Assembly (NCBI RefSeq): GCF_000802225.1
Contig: NZ_JTDI01000007.1
Span: 396,743 to 460,742 of the forward strand
Origin: Novosphingobium malaysiense
GTDB taxonomy: Bacteria; Pseudomonadota; Alphaproteobacteria; Sphingomonadales; Sphingomonadaceae
Reading direction: 5' to 3'
Length of the DNA stretch: 64,000 nucleotides
The notes under the pieces are model-generated. The model was given only the letters and a program-made list of their open reading frames with translations. It made no database searches and was not told the DNA's origin. Of the stretch, positions 34,637 through 42,447 are shown piece by piece. A program made the position numbers and the translations under genes. The first letter of the stretch is position 1, and every line of letters starts with the position of its first letter.

Positions 34637-35109
34637 GCGACGAACACCGCAAGTTCCAGGTCGAGGAAGTCGAAGCGGCCAGCCAGCCGCCGCGGGCGCG
34701 CGTGCAGGACGCGGAGAGCGCGCCGGACAAGCTCGAGCGAAAGCGCGACTACCTGGAAGGCTTCCTCTCGGAGAAACCGCAGGGCGACAATCCGGGCGAA
34801 CCGGGCGGCGCGGTCTACGATGCCGTGATCGCTGCGCTCAAGGAGATCTTCGACCCGGAAATCCCGGTGAACATCTACGATCTCGGCCTGATCTACGGCG
34901 TCGAGGTTTCGCCCGAATCCTCGGTTTCGGTCATCATGACGCTGACCACGCCGCATTGTCCGGTCGCCGAATCGATGCCGGGTGAAGTCGAGTTGCGCGT
35001 GGCCGCGGTGCCGGGCGTGCGCGATTGCGAGGTGAATCTCGTCTGGGATCCGCCGTGGGACATGGCCAAGATGTCCGACGAGGCGAAGCTGGAACTGGGA
35101 ATGCTATGA
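34633..35109 (+). CDS. sufT: SUF system assembly factor SufT (MIP18 family)
   Basis: A 158-residue protein with the MIP18/DUF59 domain in the C-terminal two thirds: AALKEIFDPEIPVNIYDLGLIY, the TTPHCPVAESMPGEVE motif with its conserved Cys, and VNLVWDPPWDMAKMSDEAK. SufT proteins help deliver or mature Fe-S clusters. The N-terminal 55 residues are charged and probably disordered. It overlaps sufS and the GNAT gene by four bases each. Confidence 0.93.
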   Translation: MSDEHRKFQVEEVEAASQPPRARVQDAESAPDKLERKRDYLEGFLSEKPQGDNPGEPGGAVYDAVIAALKEIFDPEIPVNIYDLGLIYGVEVSPESSVSVIMTLTTPHCPVAESMPGEVELRVAAVPGVRDCEVNLVWDPPWDMAKMSDEAKLELGML

Positions 35110-35642
35110 GCGATACGCTGGCCCCCGATACGAAGACGGAGGCTGCACCGGCCGATGTGACGGTGCGGCTGGCGGACTATGGCTACGAACCCGATGCTCG
35201 GGCGGTCGTCACGCTGCTCGATGCCTATGCCCGCGATCCGATGGGCGGCGGCGAGCCGCTCGACGATTCGGTGCGCAAGCGGCTGGTGGCAGCGCTCAAT
35301 GCCTTCCCCGGCGCCTTTTCGCTGCTCGCGTTCGACGGTGCCGAGGGGGACGAACCCGTAGGCCTCGCCAATTGCTTCACCGGCTTTTCTACGTTCGCGG
35401 CCCGGCCGCTGATCAACATTCACGATCTTGCGGTCCTGCCCGGCCTGCGCGGGCGCGGAATCGGCCGTGCGCTGATGCAGGCGGTCGAGGACGAGGCCCG
35501 CGCACGCGGGGCCTGCAAGGTCACGCTCGAAGTGCTGGGCGGCAACGAACGGGCAAAGGCGCTCTACGCCGCGCTCGGCTATGCAAATTACGCGCTCGAC
35601 CCCGAAGCGGGGACCGCGCAGTTCTGGGAAAAGAAGCTATGA
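35106..35642 (+). CDS. GNAT family N-acetyltransferase within suf operon
   Basis: A 178-residue GNAT acetyltransferase. The acetyl-CoA site is INIHDLAVLPGLRGRGIGRAL (R/Q-x-x-G-x-G/A motif) and the C-terminal LEVLGGNERAKALYAALGY is the usual last part of the fold. The ATG at 35106 overlaps the sufT stop and its stop overlaps sufA (ATGA). Substrate is unknown; its fixed place within the operon suggests a role tied to Fe-S assembly, or simply an inherited passenger. Confidence 0.87.
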   Translation: MSDTLAPDTKTEAAPADVTVRLADYGYEPDARAVVTLLDAYARDPMGGGEPLDDSVRKRLVAALNAFPGAFSLLAFDGAEGDEPVGLANCFTGFSTFAARPLINIHDLAVLPGLRGRGIGRALMQAVEDEARARGACKVTLEVLGGNERAKALYAALGYANYALDPEAGTAQFWEKKL

Positions 35643-36001
35643 CCACGACAACCAAGCCCGTCCGGGCCCATCCGGCTGCCGTCGTTCTCACCCCGGCCGC
35701 CGAAGCGCGTATCGCCAAGCTGATGAGCCAGGCGCCCGAAGGCGCGATCGGCGTCAAGCTCTCGACCCCGCGCCGGGGCTGCTCGGGCCTTGCCTACTCG
35801 GTCGACTACGTCACCGAGGAAGAAAAGTTCGACGAGAAGATCGAGACGCCGGGCGGCACCTTCTACATCGACAGTGCCTCGGTGCTCTACCTGATCGGCA
35901 GCACGATGGACTGGCAGGAAGACGACTTCACCGCCGGCTTCGTGTTCGACAATCCCAACGCCAAGGGCGCTTGCGGCTGCGGCGAGAGCTTTACGGTCTG
36001 A
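35639..36001 (+). CDS. sufA: A-type Fe-S carrier protein SufA
   Basis: A 120-residue A-type carrier that passes clusters from SufBCD to apo-targets. The three conserved cysteines are Cys48 in RRGCSGLAY and Cys112/Cys114 in ACGCGESF. It begins with the usual VVLTPAAEARIAKLM helix. It is the last gene of the suf operon; two short dyads without T tracts follow at 36006-36045. Confidence 0.95.
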   Translation: MTTTTKPVRAHPAAVVLTPAAEARIAKLMSQAPEGAIGVKLSTPRRGCSGLAYSVDYVTEEEKFDEKIETPGGTFYIDSASVLYLIGSTMDWQEDDFTAGFVFDNPNAKGACGCGESFTV

Positions 36002-36035
36002 TAGAGGCGGATGGCGTCCGCCCCCTGCGCGAAGT

Positions 36036-36482
36036 TCAGTTCGCGTCTTCCAGAACCAGGTCGGCTTCGCGCGAGGCGGGGATCTGCACGATTGCCGGGG
36101 GCGTCTGGCCGCCATTGGGGCTCAGGCGGCCCTCGAGGCGCGCGCCCTGCTCGATGGTGAGCGAATCGTACGCGACATCGCCTTCGATGCGGGCCGTCTT
36201 CAGGATCACCACGTCGCGCGCGGCGATCGTGCCACGCACGAGCCCGGCCACGCGGACCGTTTCGGAGCGGATGGCGCCGGTAATCTCGCTGCCCTCGCCC
36301 TGAACCAGGGAATTGCAGGTGATGTCGCCTTCGACGCGGCCGTCGACATGAAGGTCGGCACTGGCCTCGATGTTTCCGGTGATGGCCGTGTCGCTGCCGA
36401 GCATCGAGAAAGTGGGAGTGCCGGCAGAACGGGCGCTGGGGGTGGTCCGGGCCATAGAATTAGCTGTCTTTTTGCTGAACAT
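36036..36482 (-). CDS. Bactofilin family cytoskeletal protein
   Basis: A 148-residue bactofilin (DUF583), a polymer-forming cytoskeletal protein with a central right-handed beta-helix. The repeats are visible as GNIEASADLHVDGRVEGDI, GAIRSETVRVAGLVRGTI and ARIEGDVAYDSLTIEQGARLEG. The N- and C-terminal flanks are unstructured. It overlaps the end of the M23 peptidase gene by 23 bases, so the two are certainly co-transcribed. Bactofilins are known to recruit cell wall enzymes to specific sites. Confidence 0.94.
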   Translation of the reverse strand: MFSKKTANSMARTTPSARSAGTPTFSMLGSDTAITGNIEASADLHVDGRVEGDITCNSLVQGEGSEITGAIRSETVRVAGLVRGTIAARDVVILKTARIEGDVAYDSLTIEQGARLEGRLSPNGGQTPPAIVQIPASREADLVLEDAN

Positions 36483-37620
36483 TGCGAGCGGCCTCGAGGA
36501 AGGGGCGCGGATTGACGGGACGGCCGTGGACGCGGACTTCGAAGTGCAGGTGCGGGCCGGTGGAACGGCCGGTGCTGCCCATCGCGCCGATCACGGTGCC
36601 GGCGGCGACCTTCTCGCCTACGTGGGCCTTGAAGCCGGAAAGGTGCGCATAGCGGGTCATCAGGCCGTTGCCGTGGCTGATCTCGATGCAGTTGCCGTAG
36701 CCATGACGGCGGCCGACAAAGCTGACCTTGCCCTTGGCGGCGGCGTAGATCGGCGAACCGCGCGGGCCGGGGAAGTCGAGACCGGCGTGGAAGGCCGCAG
36801 CGTGGGTGAACGGGTCGGAGCGATAGCCGTAGCTCGAGGACACGTAGGCGACATGCGCCGGGCTCACCTGCGGGATCGAGGCGAGGCCGTTTTCCAGCGC
36901 GTCCATGCGGGCAAGGCTGGCACCCATGCGCTGGAAGCGCGGGTCGAGGCTGCCGTCGGCCGAAGTGGCGAGGCGCATCAGCGGACCACCTTCGCCGCCC
37001 TTGGCGTTGGCGATCATCGCATTGGGATTGAGGCCGAGCTTGCGGATCGCGCTGCTGGCCGCGTCGGAGCGGCGATCCGCGTAGCGGGTCATGCGCTCGA
37101 CGAAAGCGAGCTGATCGGCTTCGATCCGGGCGAGACCGCGCGCTTCGGGCACGGTGGCGCTGACCTTCTTGACCATCGCGGCGGCTTCGCCGGCGCTGTC
37201 CGAGACGGTTTCGCCTGTCTTCGCGTCATTGGGCAGGTCGCCGATATGCGCTTCCACCATCTGCTCGATGAAGTGCTGGCGACGGCGCAGGTCCTCGGTG
37301 GTTTCGCGGATGTTGTCGCGATAGGCCGCAACGCGGTTTTCCGACTTGACGACGGCCGCCTCGCGATGGAGCAGCGAGGCCTGTTCGGCCTCCGCACTTG
37401 CCTGGGCGAGCGCCGCGGCGCCGATCGTGCCCAGCCAGACGCCCAGCAGAGATGCCGTCGCTCCGGCGGCCACCATCTGCAGCCTGGAAGAAATTCTGAT
37501 AAAACGGACCTGTCCTTGCGAGCGCATAATGAACTCGCGATCCGGAAAGGCGGCCCGCAGGCGCGACAAGAGCGCCCCGGCTGATGTGATGTTCAAAACG
37601 ACCCCGCTTCGATTTTGCAA
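36460..37620 (-). CDS. M23 family peptidoglycan peptidase
   Basis: About 386 residues with one membrane helix (roughly residues 50-75), a coiled-coil region and a C-terminal M23/LytM endopeptidase domain. The zinc ligands are intact: FHAGLDFPG (HxxxD) and TGPHLHFEVR (HxH), so it should cut peptide crosslinks. There is no ATG before 37527, which would give 355 residues, but the in-frame FPDREFIMRSQGQVRF looks conserved, so a TTG at 37596 or 37620 is probably used. It overlaps the bactofilin gene, which suggests the filament localises this peptidase. Confidence 0.9.
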   Translation of the reverse strand: MQNRSGVVLNITSAGALLSRLRAAFPDREFIMRSQGQVRFIRISSRLQMVAAGATASLLGVWLGTIGAAALAQASAEAEQASLLHREAAVVKSENRVAAYRDNIRETTEDLRRRQHFIEQMVEAHIGDLPNDAKTGETVSDSAGEAAAMVKKVSATVPEARGLARIEADQLAFVERMTRYADRRSDAASSAIRKLGLNPNAMIANAKGGEGGPLMRLATSADGSLDPRFQRMGASLARMDALENGLASIPQVSPAHVAYVSSSYGYRSDPFTHAAAFHAGLDFPGPRGSPIYAAAKGKVSFVGRRHGYGNCIEISHGNGLMTRYAHLSGFKAHVGEKVAAGTVIGAMGSTGRSTGPHLHFEVRVHGRPVNPRPFLEAARNVQQKDS

Positions 37621-37672
37621 TCTCAGTCCCGAAATGGGTGGCTAGCAGGGGAGGGGGGGCAAGGCGAATCGG

Positions 37673-37729
37673 CTCACCGTAAACCATTGCAGAAACAGGG
37701 TGAGTTGAAAGTTCGATGCGGTGAGTTGA
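37673..37729. repeat. CTCACC/GGTGAG dyad and 21-bp-period direct repeat
   Basis: GGTGAGTTGA occurs at 37699-37708 and again at 37720-37729, exactly 21 bp apart, and an inverted CTCACC stands at 37673-37678. They lie in the 279-bp divergent region between the M23 peptidase gene and proA. A further hairpin, CCGTCCCG with CGGGACGG, is at 37803-37821. Together this looks like a regulatory region of unknown regulator. Confidence 0.4.
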
Positions 37730-37899
37730 GGGAACTCCACAGGTTTGGCCGGCGAGTCGAAGTCGAATCGTGTCAATCCGCAAAGGGAAAAAAGGTGGTA
37801 GACCGTCCCGTTTCGGGACGGGCCACGGCATTCCAGCGGCAGCGCCCGGCGTACCCGGAATCGATGACAAATTGCGACTTCGGTGCTAGGCGGCGAGCC

Positions 37900-39201
37900 A
37901 TGAACGTGCAGACGACCAGTGTAGTGGACCAGGCCGAGAGGTCCTCCATCGAATCGCCCGAGGCCCTCGTGGCGGGCATGGCCCGCGAAGGGCGCGCGGC
38001 GCAGCGGGTGCTCGCGCGCCTCAGCGACGACCAGAAAGCCGAAGCCCTGCGCGCGGCCGCGCAGGCGCTGCGCGATGCGCAGCCGGCCATCCTCGAAGCC
38101 AATGCCCGCGACGTTGCCGCCGGCGAGGAAAAGGGGCTCACGGGCGCCATGCTCGATCGCCTGCGGCTCGATCCCGCGCGGCTTGCCGGGATCGCCGATG
38201 CCGTCGAACAGGTCGCGGCGCTCCCCGATCCCGTGGGCGAAGTGATCGATGCGAGCGAGCGGCCCAACGGCCTGAAGCTTAGCCGCGTGCGCATCCCGAT
38301 CGGCCTGATCGGCATCATCTACGAGAGCCGGCCCAATGTGACGGCCGATGCCGCGGCCTTGTGCCTGCGTTCGGGCAACGCGGTGCTGCTGCGTGGCGGC
38401 AGCGAAGCGCTGCATTCCAACCGCGCGATCCAGGCGGCATTCGCCAGCGGGCTAGAAAGCGTGGGCATTCCCGCCGCGGCGATCCAGCTCGTCCCCACCC
38501 AGGACCGCGCCGTCGTCGGCGCCATGCTCACTGCGGCCGGTCTCATCGACATGATCGTCCCGCGTGGCGGCAAGAGCCTCGTCGCGCGCGTGCAGGCCGA
38601 TGCCCGTGTGCCGGTGCTCGCCCATCTCGACGGCATTTGCCATACCTACATCCATTCCGCCGCGGATCCCGAAATGGCCAGGCAGGTCGCGCTCAACGCC
38701 AAGATGCGCCGCACAGGCATCTGCGGGGCGATGGAAACGCTGCTGCTCGACACGCAGTTTCCCGCTTCGCGCGCTGTCGTCACCGCGCTGCTCGAGGCCG
38801 GCTGCGAGCTGCGCGGGGATGCGCGGGCGCGGGCCCTCGATACCCGCATCCTGCCGGCCAGCGACGAGGACTGGGATACCGAATACCTCGATGCCGTGCT
38901 GTCCGTCGCCGTCGTCGACGGGCTCGATGCCGCGCTCGATCACATTGCCGCGCATTCCTCGCACCACACCGATGCCATCGTCACCGGAGACGACGCGGCG
39001 GCGGCGCGCTTCCTCAACGAAGTCGACAGCGCGATCGTCATGGTCAACGCCTCGAGCCAGTTCGCCGACGGCGGCGAATTCGGCCTGGGGGCCGAGATCG
39101 GCATTGCCACCGGCCGTCTCCACGCTCGCGGTCCGGTCGCCCTCGAAGGGCTGACCACCTACAAGTGGCAGGTGCGCGGCAGCGGCCAGACCCGGCCCTG
39201 A
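37900..39201 (+). CDS. proA: Glutamate-5-semialdehyde dehydrogenase ProA
   Basis: The 433-residue NADPH enzyme reduces glutamyl-5-phosphate to the semialdehyde in proline synthesis. GIIYESRPNVTADAAALCLRSGN, DMIVPRGGKSLVARV, the catalytic Cys in RRTGICGAMETLL and ADGGEFGLGAEIGIAT are diagnostic. The ATG at 37900 has AGGCGGCGAG upstream. It heads a plus-strand gene series proA-nadD-rsfS-rlmH-envC-ctpA conserved in alphaproteobacteria. ProB is not in the window. Confidence 0.97.
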   Translation: MNVQTTSVVDQAERSSIESPEALVAGMAREGRAAQRVLARLSDDQKAEALRAAAQALRDAQPAILEANARDVAAGEEKGLTGAMLDRLRLDPARLAGIADAVEQVAALPDPVGEVIDASERPNGLKLSRVRIPIGLIGIIYESRPNVTADAAALCLRSGNAVLLRGGSEALHSNRAIQAAFASGLESVGIPAAAIQLVPTQDRAVVGAMLTAAGLIDMIVPRGGKSLVARVQADARVPVLAHLDGICHTYIHSAADPEMARQVALNAKMRRTGICGAMETLLLDTQFPASRAVVTALLEAGCELRGDARARALDTRILPASDEDWDTEYLDAVLSVAVVDGLDAALDHIAAHSSHHTDAIVTGDDAAAARFLNEVDSAIVMVNASSQFADGGEFGLGAEIGIATGRLHARGPVALEGLTTYKWQVRGSGQTRP

Positions 39202-39206
39202 ACACC

Positions 39207-39884
39207 ATGGGATCGCAGCGGCGCTGCGGCCCGGCGGTCGGGCTGCTCGGCGGCAGTTTCAATCCCGCGCACGGCGGACACCGGCGCATTTCGCTCTTCG
39301 CCATGGAGGCGCTCGCGCTCGGCGAGGTGTGGTGGCTGGTGTCGCCGGGAAATCCGCTCAAGCCTACCGCAGGCATGGCCCCGCTGCCAGTGCGGATGGC
39401 CTCTGCGCGCAGGCAGGCGCGGCGCGCGCGTATCCGCGTGACCGCGATCGAGCGCGAGCTCGGCACGCGTTATACCGTCGACACCCTGCGCGCATTGCTG
39501 CGGCGTTATCCCCGGCGCCGTTTCGTCTGGCTGATGGGGGCAGACAACCTGGCCCAATTCCACAAGTGGAAGGATTGGCGCGCCATCGCGAAGCTGATGC
39601 CGATTGCGGTCATCGCCCGACCGGGGTATGATGCCGCTGCCCTCGCGAGCCCCGCGATGGCCTGGTTGAGGCAGTTCCGGCGGCCTGTTTCCAGTCTTCG
39701 TGGTCCGGAAAGGTGGAGCGCACCTGCGCTTGTGACATTGCGATTCGACCCCGATACGCGGTCGGCAACGGCGATACGCCAAACCGATCCGGACTGGGCC
39801 CGGACATCCGGGACGCGGCCAGCGCGTACCCTATCCCTCCGGGATGCTGTCACCCACCGCCTTGTCCCGGGAACGGCAGCGTGA
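39207..39884 (+). CDS. nadD: Nicotinate-nucleotide adenylyltransferase NadD
   Basis: A 225-residue nucleotidyltransferase that adenylates nicotinate mononucleotide in NAD synthesis. GLLGGSFNPAHGGHRRISL contains the (H/T)xGH site, WLVSPGNPLKP and WLMGADNLAQFHKWKDW are typical, and RSATAIR replaces the usual ISSTxIR. The start lies 5 bp after the proA stop. The C-terminus is shorter and more basic than in enterobacteria. Confidence 0.94.
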   Translation: MGSQRRCGPAVGLLGGSFNPAHGGHRRISLFAMEALALGEVWWLVSPGNPLKPTAGMAPLPVRMASARRQARRARIRVTAIERELGTRYTVDTLRALLRRYPRRRFVWLMGADNLAQFHKWKDWRAIAKLMPIAVIARPGYDAAALASPAMAWLRQFRRPVSSLRGPERWSAPALVTLRFDPDTRSATAIRQTDPDWARTSGTRPARTLSLRDAVTHRLVPGTAA

Positions 39885-39942
39885 ACGGCCTTCCGGCCCT
39901 TTTCCCGTGCACCCGGCTTTTCCAGCATACGATTGAACGCGG

Positions 39943-39961
39943 CAAGATGATCCCCATCTTG
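39943..39961. promoter_or_regulatory. Dyad in the nadD-rsfS spacer
   Basis: CAAGATG (39943-39949) and CATCTTG (39955-39961) are perfect inverted complements around five bases, 36 bp upstream of the rsfS start. It has no T tract. It may be an operator or mRNA hairpin near the rsfS translation start. Confidence 0.35.
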
Positions 39962-39996
39962 TCAGTACAATCCTGAAAGGAGCAGAACCTAACTAG

Positions 39997-40395
39997 ATGC
40001 CACAGGCACAGATACAGCCGGCCTCTACCGGCACCTCGCCCCCGGCGATGGTCGAAAGCGACGATCCGCTATTGACCCTTGTCCTGCAGTCTCTCGACGA
40101 CGATCAGGCTCAGGACCTCGTGACCATCGACCTGGAAGGCAAATCCAGCATTGCGGATTTCATGGTGATCGCCTCGGGCCGTTCGACCCGGCAGGTTGCC
40201 GCCATGGCACAGAAACTCGGCGAACGCCTCAAGAAGGCCGGCTTCGGCAATCCCCGCGTGGAGGGGCTTCCGGCGGCCGACTGGGTACTCGTCGATGCGG
40301 GCGGCGTGATCGTCCACCTCTTCCGTCCGGAAGTGCGCAGCTTCTACAACCTGGAAAGGATGTGGGGCTTCGACGGACCGTCCGGCGCGGCCTGA
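39997..40395 (+). CDS. rsfS: Ribosome silencing factor RsfS
   Basis: A 132-residue RsfS/Iojap protein that binds L14 and blocks subunit joining. The domain is recognised by IDLEGKSSIADFMVIASGRSTRQV, GLPAADWVLVDAGGVIVHLF and RPEVRSFYNLERMW. A purine-rich GAAAGGAG is unusually far (14 bases) from the ATG. It follows nadD by 112 bp, with a dyad in the spacer. The 25 residues before the domain are Pro/Ser rich. Confidence 0.94.
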   Translation: MPQAQIQPASTGTSPPAMVESDDPLLTLVLQSLDDDQAQDLVTIDLEGKSSIADFMVIASGRSTRQVAAMAQKLGERLKKAGFGNPRVEGLPAADWVLVDAGGVIVHLFRPEVRSFYNLERMWGFDGPSGAA

Positions 40396-40420
40396 TCGCC
40401 GCGTCCGACCGCTAGGATCA

Positions 40421-40490
40421 GCCCGGCGCACGAGCGACCGGGCAAACGCGAGAGGAAAGCCGCGCGACAAGCGCCAGGGCGTGTCGCGCG
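40421..40490 (+). promoter_or_regulatory. rlmH leader with two hairpins; second one spaces the SD from the start
   Basis: Hairpin A is GCCCGG (40421-40426) with CCGGGC (40438-40443). Hairpin B is a perfect 9-bp stem, CGCGCGACA (40461-40469) with TGTCGCGCG (40482-40490). Between them AGAGGAAAG (40451-40459) is the only good Shine-Dalgarno sequence before the rlmH ATG at 40498. Linearly it is about 38-41 bases from the start; if hairpin B folds, the effective spacing becomes about 8-11 bases. Confidence 0.6.
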
Positions 40491-40497
40491 TCTCCAA

Positions 40498-40923
40498 ATG
40501 CTGTTGCACATCATCGCCCGCGGAAAGATAGCCCGCTCGCCCGAAGCCGAGCTGCTGGAGCGGTATGCCCGGCGGATTACTTGGCCGTTCAAGCACAGCG
40601 AATTGCCGGACACCGGCGGCAAGGTCCCGCCTCCGGCCCAGACTCCCTGTCGCGAAGTGCTCCTCGACGAGCGCGGCAAGGCCATGACCAGCGAGGAGTT
40701 CGCGGCGCTGCTCGGCCGCTGGCGCGACGAGGGCGTGCGCGAGTGCCGCTTCCTGATCGGCGCCGCCGATGGCCATGGCGACGAAGCCCGCGCCAGGGCC
40801 GACCACCTGCTGAGCTTCGGCAAGATGACCTGGCCTCACCTCATGGCCCGCGCGATGCTGGCCGAACAACTGTGGCGAGCGACGGCCATCCTCGCGGGGC
40901 ATCCCTATCACCGGTCGGGATAG
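40498..40923 (+). CDS. rlmH: 23S rRNA (pseudouridine1915-N3)-methyltransferase RlmH
   Basis: A 141-residue SPOUT methyltransferase that modifies pseudouridine 1915 of 23S rRNA. FLIGAADGHG and FGKMTWPHLMARAMLAEQLWRA, forming the trefoil-knot SAM site, and GHPYHRSG at the C-terminus are diagnostic. No in-frame start lies upstream, and no Shine-Dalgarno sequence lies at normal distance; the leader hairpin may bridge the gap. It follows rsfS in the usual order. Confidence 0.95.
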   Translation: MLLHIIARGKIARSPEAELLERYARRITWPFKHSELPDTGGKVPPPAQTPCREVLLDERGKAMTSEEFAALLGRWRDEGVRECRFLIGAADGHGDEARARADHLLSFGKMTWPHLMARAMLAEQLWRATAILAGHPYHRSG

Positions 40924-40948
40924 GGTGTCCGCATCGTTCACTATCAAC

Positions 40949-41038
40949 CTCGTCCCGGCGAAGACTGGGACCGGCATAGCCAACATCGGACGGTGCGCGA
41001 TGCCGCCTGCGTTCGCTGCCGGCGCTGGGATGACGGCG
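40949..41038. repeat. Pair of REP-like imperfect palindromes
   Basis: CGTCCCGGCGAAGACTGGGA (from 40951) forms a seven-pair stem with one G-T and a CGAAGA loop, like the CATCCCGGCGAAAGCCGGGA type elements scattered in sphingomonad genomes. A second element in the opposite orientation, GCGCTGGGATGACGGCG, ends at 41038. They lie in the 172-bp rlmH-envC spacer, typical of a BIME-like pair. Both copies are degenerate. Confidence 0.5.
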
Positions 41039-41095
41039 TTACGCGACGACACTTCCCTCTTCCCGCGCGACTCGCGTCCCTCTAGGTAGGGCGCT

Positions 41096-42331
41096 GTGAA
41101 GCCAGCCTTGCGCCTTGCCCTCATCGTCGCCGCCAGTGCCTGCGCCGTCGTCGCCACACAGGCGCTGACGCAGCAGGGCGCGCTGGCGGTGCTCGATCCG
41201 ACGGCCGATGCCACCAAGGCGCAGGAAGACATGCTGGCGGCCCGGCGCGAGGGCGAGGCGGCGCGCAAGCGGGCCGAAAAGCTCGAAGCGCGGGCGCGGC
41301 AGGTGACCGAAAAGGCGGAAAAGACGGCGCGCGAGGCCGCTGCGGTGGCAGCGCGCATTCAGGAAACCGAAGCGGCGCTCGCGGCGCAACAGGCTAAGCT
41401 CGATATCATCTCTTCGCAGCAAGCGGACCTGCGGGCCCGGCTGGCGACCAAGCAGGAGCCGCTGGCGCGGCTGACGGGCTCGTTGCAGCGGCTCTCGCGC
41501 CGACCACCCTTGCTGGCCTTGCTGCGCCCCGGATCGGTGCGCGATGCAGTCTACATGCGCGCCCTGCTCGATACCGTGCTGCCCGAGGTACAGTCGCGCA
41601 CCGCCGACCTGCGTGTCGCGATCGAGCGTGGACGGGCCCTGGAAAGGAGCGCGCAGGCCGCCGAGGCGGAGCTCACGAAGACCGAAGCCGAGATGCGCGA
41701 GCGGCGCCAGCGGCTCGCAGCCATCGAATCAAGTCAGCGGCTCGCCAGCCGCAAGGCCAGCGGCGTTGCCGCACGCGAAAGCGAGCGCGCCCTGGCTCTG
41801 GCGGAAAAAGCGCGCGACCTGGGCGATCTGGTCGAGGAAATGGGCAAGCAGGGGGAATTGCGCGAACGGCTTGCGGCCCTGCCCGGCCCGATCATGCGTC
41901 CCCCGCGGCCCGAGGAAGCGGAAGTGGTCGCGGCCTCGCAGTTCACGCCCCCGCCCCAGGGCCTGCCCAGCTACATGCTGCCCGTCACCGGCCGCGTCGT
42001 GACCGGCTTCGGCGAGGATGCCCCCGGACAGGCGCGCTCCTCCGGGCTGGTGCTAGCCACGCGCGCCAATGCCCAGGTGGTTTCGCCTGCGCCGGGCCGC
42101 GTCGCCTTTGCCGGGCCCTATCGTGGGTTCGACCGTATCGTCATCATCGAGCACGACGGCGGCTGGACCTCGCTGGTAACCGGGCTGGCCCGCCTCGACG
42201 TGGCGGTCGGCGAGAATGTCGTTGCCGGCTCGCCGATCGGCATGACCGGCCCGGGCCGCCCGCAGGTGATGGTCGAACTGCGCCGCGACGGGAATCCCGT
42301 TAATCCCCTGCAATATATCCGTTCGCTATAA
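41096..42331 (+). CDS. EnvC-like murein hydrolase activator
   Basis: A 411-residue exported protein: a signal-like hydrophobic N-terminus (LRLALIVAASACAVVA), a long coiled coil from about 40 to 270, and a C-terminal LytM domain (about 295-408). The LytM zinc ligands are missing: SSGLVLATRAN stands where HxxxD is expected and VMVELRRDG where HxH is expected. This is the EnvC pattern, where the protein activates amidases at division rather than cutting itself. The GTG at 41096 is the only early start. It precedes ctpA by 116 bp. Confidence 0.9.
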   Translation: MKPALRLALIVAASACAVVATQALTQQGALAVLDPTADATKAQEDMLAARREGEAARKRAEKLEARARQVTEKAEKTAREAAAVAARIQETEAALAAQQAKLDIISSQQADLRARLATKQEPLARLTGSLQRLSRRPPLLALLRPGSVRDAVYMRALLDTVLPEVQSRTADLRVAIERGRALERSAQAAEAELTKTEAEMRERRQRLAAIESSQRLASRKASGVAARESERALALAEKARDLGDLVEEMGKQGELRERLAALPGPIMRPPRPEEAEVVAASQFTPPPQGLPSYMLPVTGRVVTGFGEDAPGQARSSGLVLATRANAQVVSPAPGRVAFAGPYRGFDRIVIIEHDGGWTSLVTGLARLDVAVGENVVAGSPIGMTGPGRPQVMVELRRDGNPVNPLQYIRSL

Positions 42332-42447
42332 TGCACATTGCCGCTCGTCCGGCCCCACTGGCGTTTGCCGCCAAGGGCCGGTAGGATCGGCTTCGAAAAC
42401 CCGCCCGGCCCGGTGCCGGAAGTGAAGTACGAGAGGCATACCGCCCG

